From NCBI RefSeq assembly GCF_035967765.1, contig NZ_JAYWIT010000022.1: a stretch of 64,000 nt of DNA. One strand, given 5' to 3'. A program made the position numbers and the translations under genes. Numbering within the stretch: the stretch's first letter is position 1; the number at the start of each line of letters is the position of its first letter. The notes under the pieces are model-generated. The model was not told the origin of the DNA and did no database searches. It worked only from the letters and a program-made list of their open reading frames with translations. This document shows positions 60,357 to 64,000 of the stretch, piece by piece. Origin of the DNA: Conexibacter stalactiti. GTDB taxonomy: Bacteria; Actinomycetota; Thermoleophilia; Solirubrobacterales; Solirubrobacteraceae.

Positions 60357-62875
60357 CGGATCGCTCCCGTCGTGGTGGTGGAGCCCGTCAGCGTGCGTGG
60401 CTCCGCTCCCGGCATTCTCACCGTGTACGTCGTCCCGGGCGGTGCGCTGACGGCGACCGTCAGGCGGCCGTCGCGGGTGCGCTTCCAGGCGACGTCGACG
60501 TCGCCCTTCGGCGTCGGCACGCGGCCCTGCGCCCACTGCAGCCCGGCCGGCACGTGCGGCTCGACGACGAACTCCGAGAAGCCGGCGCCGGTCGGCTTGA
60601 CGCCGAGCACGGTGTTGGTCAGGAAGGTCGTCGGCGCGGCGCCCCAGCCGTGCGAGTACGACGTGTAGGAGCCGAGCTGGGGGCCGCCGGAGAGCGAGAT
60701 GTTCTCCCAGAACGTGCCGGTCTGATCGCCCTTCAGCATGTGGCCCCAGGTCCGCTTCAGCAGGTCGAGCGCGTCGTCGGTGCGGCCGTTTCCGGCCAGC
60801 GCGTCGAGCTCGAAGGTCGAGACGAACGGGCTGATGTAGCGCGGCACCGGGCTGCCCTCGACGTCGACGCTCGGCGAGCCGATCGCCGTCCATCCGCTGC
60901 GCAGGAACGACAGCACGCGGTCGGAGCGCTCAGCCGGCGCGACCCCGGCGAGGACGGCGAGCGTGTTGGCGTCCTGCGGGTGCGCGGTCGAGCCCGGCTG
61001 CAGGACATAGGCGCCGGTCGCCTCGTCCCACAGCGCGCCGTTGATCGCGGCGGCCGTTCTGTCCGCCTGCGCGCGCCAGTCGGCGGCGAGGTCGCCTCTG
61101 CCCTGCTGCTCGGCGACGGTCGCGCCGACGCGCAGCGCGTGCACGAGCAGCGCGTTGTTGTACGTCTCCTTCGTGCCGCCGATGCCGTAGCCCCAGTGGC
61201 CGCCGGCCGCGGCCGGCGTCTTGAGCAGGTCGTCGGCGGGATCGACGTTCGCGCGCGCCCAGCCGATCGTCGCGACGAGCTGGTCGAACCATCTGTCGAG
61301 GAACGCTCTGTCGGCGGTGTAGCGCCAGTGGTTCTCGTAGTTGATCACCCACCAGAGCGCGTACTCGCCCCAGTTCATCCACCAGCCGTTGCCGTCCTCG
61401 AGCGGGATGTAGACGCCGGCCGGCTGCCCCTCGGGGCTCGGTCTGGCCGACAGCCAGTCGAAGGCGAGCTGCGGGCTGAGCGTGTCGTGCGTCGTCAGGT
61501 ACGCGACCGGGTTGGCGACGACGAGGTCGCCGCCCCAGATGAAGCGGTCGCGCTTCGGCGCGTCGACGATCACCGAGGGGCCGTCGCCGATTCTCGCGTC
61601 GTTGTGCGGCGGGCCGGGCTCGGCCGGGTAGCGGCGCCCGGTCTGCGGGTCGATCGTCGACAGCTGAACGGTGTAGGCGCCGGAGTACCAGAAGCGGTTG
61701 AGCTGGTCGTCGGAGCTGAGGAACGCGCCGGCGTAGTCGCGCAGGTCTCTCTGCAGCGGCGCCGCCTCGAAGCTGAGCTTCAGGTCCGACAGCTCGACGG
61801 CGCCCGGTCCGCTCAGCCACACCATCAGGTAGCGGAAGCCGCCGCGACCGTCGGGCGGGGAGATCGTGCTGGTGCCGGCGGGGACCTTGACCGTCTCGGT
61901 CTCGGTCACGACGCCGACCGGGTCGGCCGAGTAGTCCGAGGCGCTCGTCATGAACTGCTTGCTCTCGGAGAAGGCGAAGGAGACCTTCGGCGCGCCGTCG
62001 AGCCGCTTGGCGCGGACCGTCACGTCGCCGCCGACCTCCTTGCCGAAGTCGACGATCGCGTATGGGCGGCTCAAGACGTCGCCGCGCAGCGTCGCGCTGC
62101 CACGGCCGCCGGCGAGCGCGCGGGCGTTGGTGACGGTGCCGCCGTACGGCGCGGCCGGGTCGCTGCCGCGACGGGATTCGCCGCCGATCGACCAGACCTG
62201 CGCGATCCGCGCGCCGGGGCCGGGGTCGTCGGCGTTGCGGAAGGTGAGGCGGAAGCGGTCGCCGCGGCGCTTGTCGAGCGCGGCGCGCGGCAGGTCGATC
62301 TCGTAGTGGACGAGGCCGACCTGGCCGCCGTAGGAGCCGCGCTCCCGCGGGTTGGGGCCGCGGTGGTGGACCTTGACGCCGTTGACGAGCACGTCGTACT
62401 CGGCCAGCTCGGCGCCGGCCTCCTCGATCCGCAGCCGCACCTGACCGCCGCCGCGCGGGCGCAGCAGCGAGTAGGAGAACTCGGCGAGCGGCTCGCCGGC
62501 GCCGGCGCTGCGGACCCAGCTGCCGCCGATCTTGGCGCGTCTGCTGGTCGGGTCGGCGTCGAGCCGGTGCGCGTCCTCCTCGGAGGCGCGCGACGCGGCG
62601 GTCACGAAGTCGGCGTTGAGCGCGGTCGCGTCGTCGAGCGCGACCGGGGTCAGCGTGCGCGAGGCCGGCGACAGGTTGTAGCGCTGGGCGGTGTCGAGCG
62701 ACGGCAGCCCGAGCGCGCGGCCGGGTCCGTCGTCGCGGGGCGGTCTCGCGCTCGCCGGCGCGGCGCCGAATGCGGCGCTCGCGGCCAGCGCGAGCATGCC
62801 GACGGCCGCCGCGCGGCGCGCGGCGGTCGGTTTCGGAGCAGCGCTGAGCGCGGCGCCGAGCGGGCCTGGGGACAT
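60353..62875 (-). CDS. Secreted GH78-type alpha-L-rhamnosidase paralogue
   Basis: 840 residues from the ATG at 62875 with AGGAGGAG upstream. Signal peptide about 1-44 (hydrophobic VGMLALAASAAFGAAPASA). N-terminal accessory sandwich with a NADDPGPGARIAQVWS segment, DFGKEVGGDVTVRAK, then a (alpha/alpha)6 barrel with FLSSDDQLNRFWYSGAYTVQL, APKRDRFIWGGDLVVANPVAYL, NWGEYALWWVINYENHWRY and SYSHGWGAAPTTFLTNTVLGV. Same core as the gene downstream but without its two C-terminal domains. The two probably act on different rhamnosidic linkages. Confidence 0.87.
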   Translation of the reverse strand: MSPGPLGAALSAAPKPTAARRAAAVGMLALAASAAFGAAPASARPPRDDGPGRALGLPSLDTAQRYNLSPASRTLTPVALDDATALNADFVTAASRASEEDAHRLDADPTSRRAKIGGSWVRSAGAGEPLAEFSYSLLRPRGGGQVRLRIEEAGAELAEYDVLVNGVKVHHRGPNPRERGSYGGQVGLVHYEIDLPRAALDKRRGDRFRLTFRNADDPGPGARIAQVWSIGGESRRGSDPAAPYGGTVTNARALAGGRGSATLRGDVLSRPYAIVDFGKEVGGDVTVRAKRLDGAPKVSFAFSESKQFMTSASDYSADPVGVVTETETVKVPAGTSTISPPDGRGGFRYLMVWLSGPGAVELSDLKLSFEAAPLQRDLRDYAGAFLSSDDQLNRFWYSGAYTVQLSTIDPQTGRRYPAEPGPPHNDARIGDGPSVIVDAPKRDRFIWGGDLVVANPVAYLTTHDTLSPQLAFDWLSARPSPEGQPAGVYIPLEDGNGWWMNWGEYALWWVINYENHWRYTADRAFLDRWFDQLVATIGWARANVDPADDLLKTPAAAGGHWGYGIGGTKETYNNALLVHALRVGATVAEQQGRGDLAADWRAQADRTAAAINGALWDEATGAYVLQPGSTAHPQDANTLAVLAGVAPAERSDRVLSFLRSGWTAIGSPSVDVEGSPVPRYISPFVSTFELDALAGNGRTDDALDLLKRTWGHMLKGDQTGTFWENISLSGGPQLGSYTSYSHGWGAAPTTFLTNTVLGVKPTGAGFSEFVVEPHVPAGLQWAQGRVPTPKGDVDVAWKRTRDGRLTVAVSAPPGTTYTVRMPGAEPRTLTGSTTTTGAIR

Positions 62876-63027
62876 CTCTCCTCCTGCTGGTTTCGACCCC
62901 GCCGCGTGGCACCGCGACGGTCACCGCTGGTCGTTACCCAACCACTGGCGTACAGAAACGCACAGATGCGATCGTGAGTGAACTGTCAGGAAGCGCGCGG
63001 CGGCGCCAGTCGCCCCGCGCGCGCGGC

Positions 63028-63471
63028 CTACGCGCCGGCGATCGCGCGCAGCTCTGCCGGGCGCAGGAGCACGTGCAGCAGGCCCGGGTCGCAGCCGGCG
63101 AGGCCGCCCTTCTTCATCTGCGCGACCGCGCCGGTCAGCTCGCGCACCGCGCGCGAGAAGTCGGGCTCATGGCCGACCAGCAGCACCTGCGACCCGCGCC
63201 CCGCGGCGAGCGCCTCGGGCTCGAAGCGGCCGCCCTGCAGCACCGGCTCGATCTCGACCTCCACGCCGAGCGCCTCGCAGGCCAGCCGCGCCGTCTCCCG
63301 TGCGCGCACGCGCGGGCTCGCCAGGCAGCAGTCGATCTCGACGCCGAGCCGCGCGAGCGCGACGCCGGCCGCGCGCGCCTGCCGCTCGCCCTTCTCGGTC
63401 AGCGGCCGCTCCGCGTCAGACTGCCCCGGCTCGGGGTCGTGCGCGTCGCCGTGGCGCAGCAGCCAGATCAT
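63028..63471 (-). CDS. sixA: SixA-type phosphohistidine phosphatase (histidine phosphatase superfamily)
   Basis: 147 residues. RHGDA (6-10) with the phospho-acceptor His, PLTEKGERQARAAGVALA, CCLASPRVRARETARLA and VGHEPDFSRAVREL (second catalytic His) match SixA, which removes phosphate from HPt-domain histidines. No extra domains. A TAGGCT box ends 6 nt before the ATG. Confidence 0.88.
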   Translation of the reverse strand: MIWLLRHGDAHDPEPGQSDAERPLTEKGERQARAAGVALARLGVEIDCCLASPRVRARETARLACEALGVEVEIEPVLQGGRFEPEALAAGRGSQVLLVGHEPDFSRAVRELTGAVAQMKKGGLAGCDPGLLHVLLRPAELRAIAGA

Positions 63472-63477
63472 GCGCGC

Positions 63478-63483
63478 AGCCTA
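63478..63483 (-). promoter_or_regulatory. TAGGCT -10-like box, leaderless-type
   Basis: TAGGCT on the minus strand ends 6 nt before the ATG at 63471 of the SixA gene. Confidence 0.5.
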
Positions 63484-63921
63484 CCGCCGCGCCGGCGGCC
63501 GCGAGGCGGGCGGAGGCGGCCGCCGCGCCCGCCCGTACGCGGCCGCGAGCGCCTCGGCGTCGCCGCCCGCGACGAACTCGCCGACGACCTCCAGCGCCAG
63601 ATCGCCCGCGTCGCGAAAGCGGACGGCGCGGCTGCCGGTCTCGAGCGGCGTGCCGGTCGCACGCCAGCGCGCGTAAAGGCGCTCCTCGGCGCCCGGCTCG
63701 ACGCAGTTGACGTAGAGCGCGCCGTAGTAGCCGTGGTCGGCGACCGAGACCAGCGCCAGCCCGCCGGCCGTCGTGAACGTGACCATCCCGTAGTTCATCC
63801 GCTCGGCGAAGCCCTGCGGCAGGTGCGCGCGGATCGTCGCCAACAGCGCCTCGGCGGCCGCGCGACGCGGCGGCGGCAGCGCCGCGAGGAACTGCTCGAC
63901 CGTCTGCGCCGGCTCGCTCAC
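63481..63921 (-). CDS. DUF1801-like (YdhG/YjdI-type) protein
   Basis: 146 residues from a GTG at 63921 chosen because a TAGGAT box ends 8 nt upstream. VEQFLAALPPPRRAAAEALLATIRAHLPQGFAERMNYGMVTF and the closing RFRDAGDLALEVVGEFV resemble DUF1801 proteins, a small alpha/beta family of unknown activity. The C-terminus is Pro/Arg-rich. Confidence 0.7.
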   Translation of the reverse strand: MSEPAQTVEQFLAALPPPRRAAAEALLATIRAHLPQGFAERMNYGMVTFTTAGGLALVSVADHGYYGALYVNCVEPGAEERLYARWRATGTPLETGSRAVRFRDAGDLALEVVGEFVAGGDAEALAAAYGRARRPPPPASRPPARR

Positions 63922-63929
63922 GACGGTCG

Positions 63930-63935
63930 ATCCTA
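63930..63935 (-). promoter_or_regulatory. TAGGAT -10-like box, leaderless-type
   Basis: TAGGAT on the minus strand ends 8 nt before the GTG at 63921. Nothing recognisable lies between here and the window end. Confidence 0.5.
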
Positions 63936-64000
63936 CGAAGGTGGGGCGCGCAACGCCGCCAGCTTCGCTCAAGCCCGCGCGGCTCGCGGTCGATCCCCCG

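Overview
This window is gene-dense, GC-rich bacterial chromosome (well above 70% G+C by eye). GTG and TTG starts are common, and gene junctions of the TGATG and ATGA kind are frequent. Liv- and sulfate-type ABC importers, very large LuxR/LAL-type regulators, twin-arginine and lipoprotein export signals, leaderless-looking promoters and an unexpectedly frequent AGA arginine codon together suggest an actinomycete of the Thermoleophilia/Solirubrobacterales group (Conexibacter-like). That placement is an inference. I see no rRNA, tRNA, CRISPR array, insertion sequence or prophage.

Layout, left to right. 1-3034 (-): polysaccharide assembly genes (GT2, GT4 and an edge-truncated polysaccharide pyruvyl transferase). 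3208-8946: an IclR regulator behind twin palindromes, convergent with a complete five-gene branched-chain-amino-acid-type importer (liv). 9017-14693: a YtoQ-like gene, then a membrane HtrA protease leading a VWA-MoxR-DUF58-VWA operon that ends at a large nested inverted repeat. 14827-18628: an orphan AAA ATPase with an AT-rich promoter, a secreted alpha/beta hydrolase, a hot-dog thioesterase, a YciI-like protein and a small hypothetical. 18752-18959: weak gene remnants. 18981-22711: a sulfate ABC importer. 22898-24826: a secreted NagZ-like GH3 protein with an altered catalytic loop, and a universal stress protein. 24823-27218: an exported RidA translationally linked to a Tat-exported flavin amine/amino-acid oxidase. 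27402-33587: two giant LAL-type LuxR regulators separated by a small acidic ORF. 33609-35983: a sugar-dehydrogenase-like lipoprotein and a second orphan AAA ATPase. 35980-40628: two D-Ala-D-Ala ligase paralogues diverging from an alpha/beta hydrolase and a membrane-anchored MurF-like ligase. 40670-44946: a secreted seven-bladed-propeller protein, an MscS channel and an APC permease. 45050-48008: an ECF sigma factor followed by two uncharacterised membrane proteins. 48052-51266: a hypothetical, a cyclase-family hydrolase and a ThDP enzyme. 51339-56552: a four-gene amidoligase cluster (class-I glutamine amidotransferase/C26 hydrolase, AsnO-like amidotransferase, circularly permuted ATP-grasp, GCS2-type ligase) that probably makes a small amidated peptide. 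56824-62875: a BamE-like small protein and a tandem pair of secreted GH78-type rhamnosidases. 63028-63921: SixA and a DUF1801-like protein.

The most interesting units are the amidoligase cluster, the sigma factor with paralogous membrane partners, the exported oxidase-RidA pair, and the Ddl/Ddl/MurF-like locus in which one Ddl carries a Gly/Ala/Lys-rich insertion. Two genome-scale patterns also stand out: TANNNT boxes 5-8 nt ahead of many start codons, and convergent genes whose stop codons interlock.
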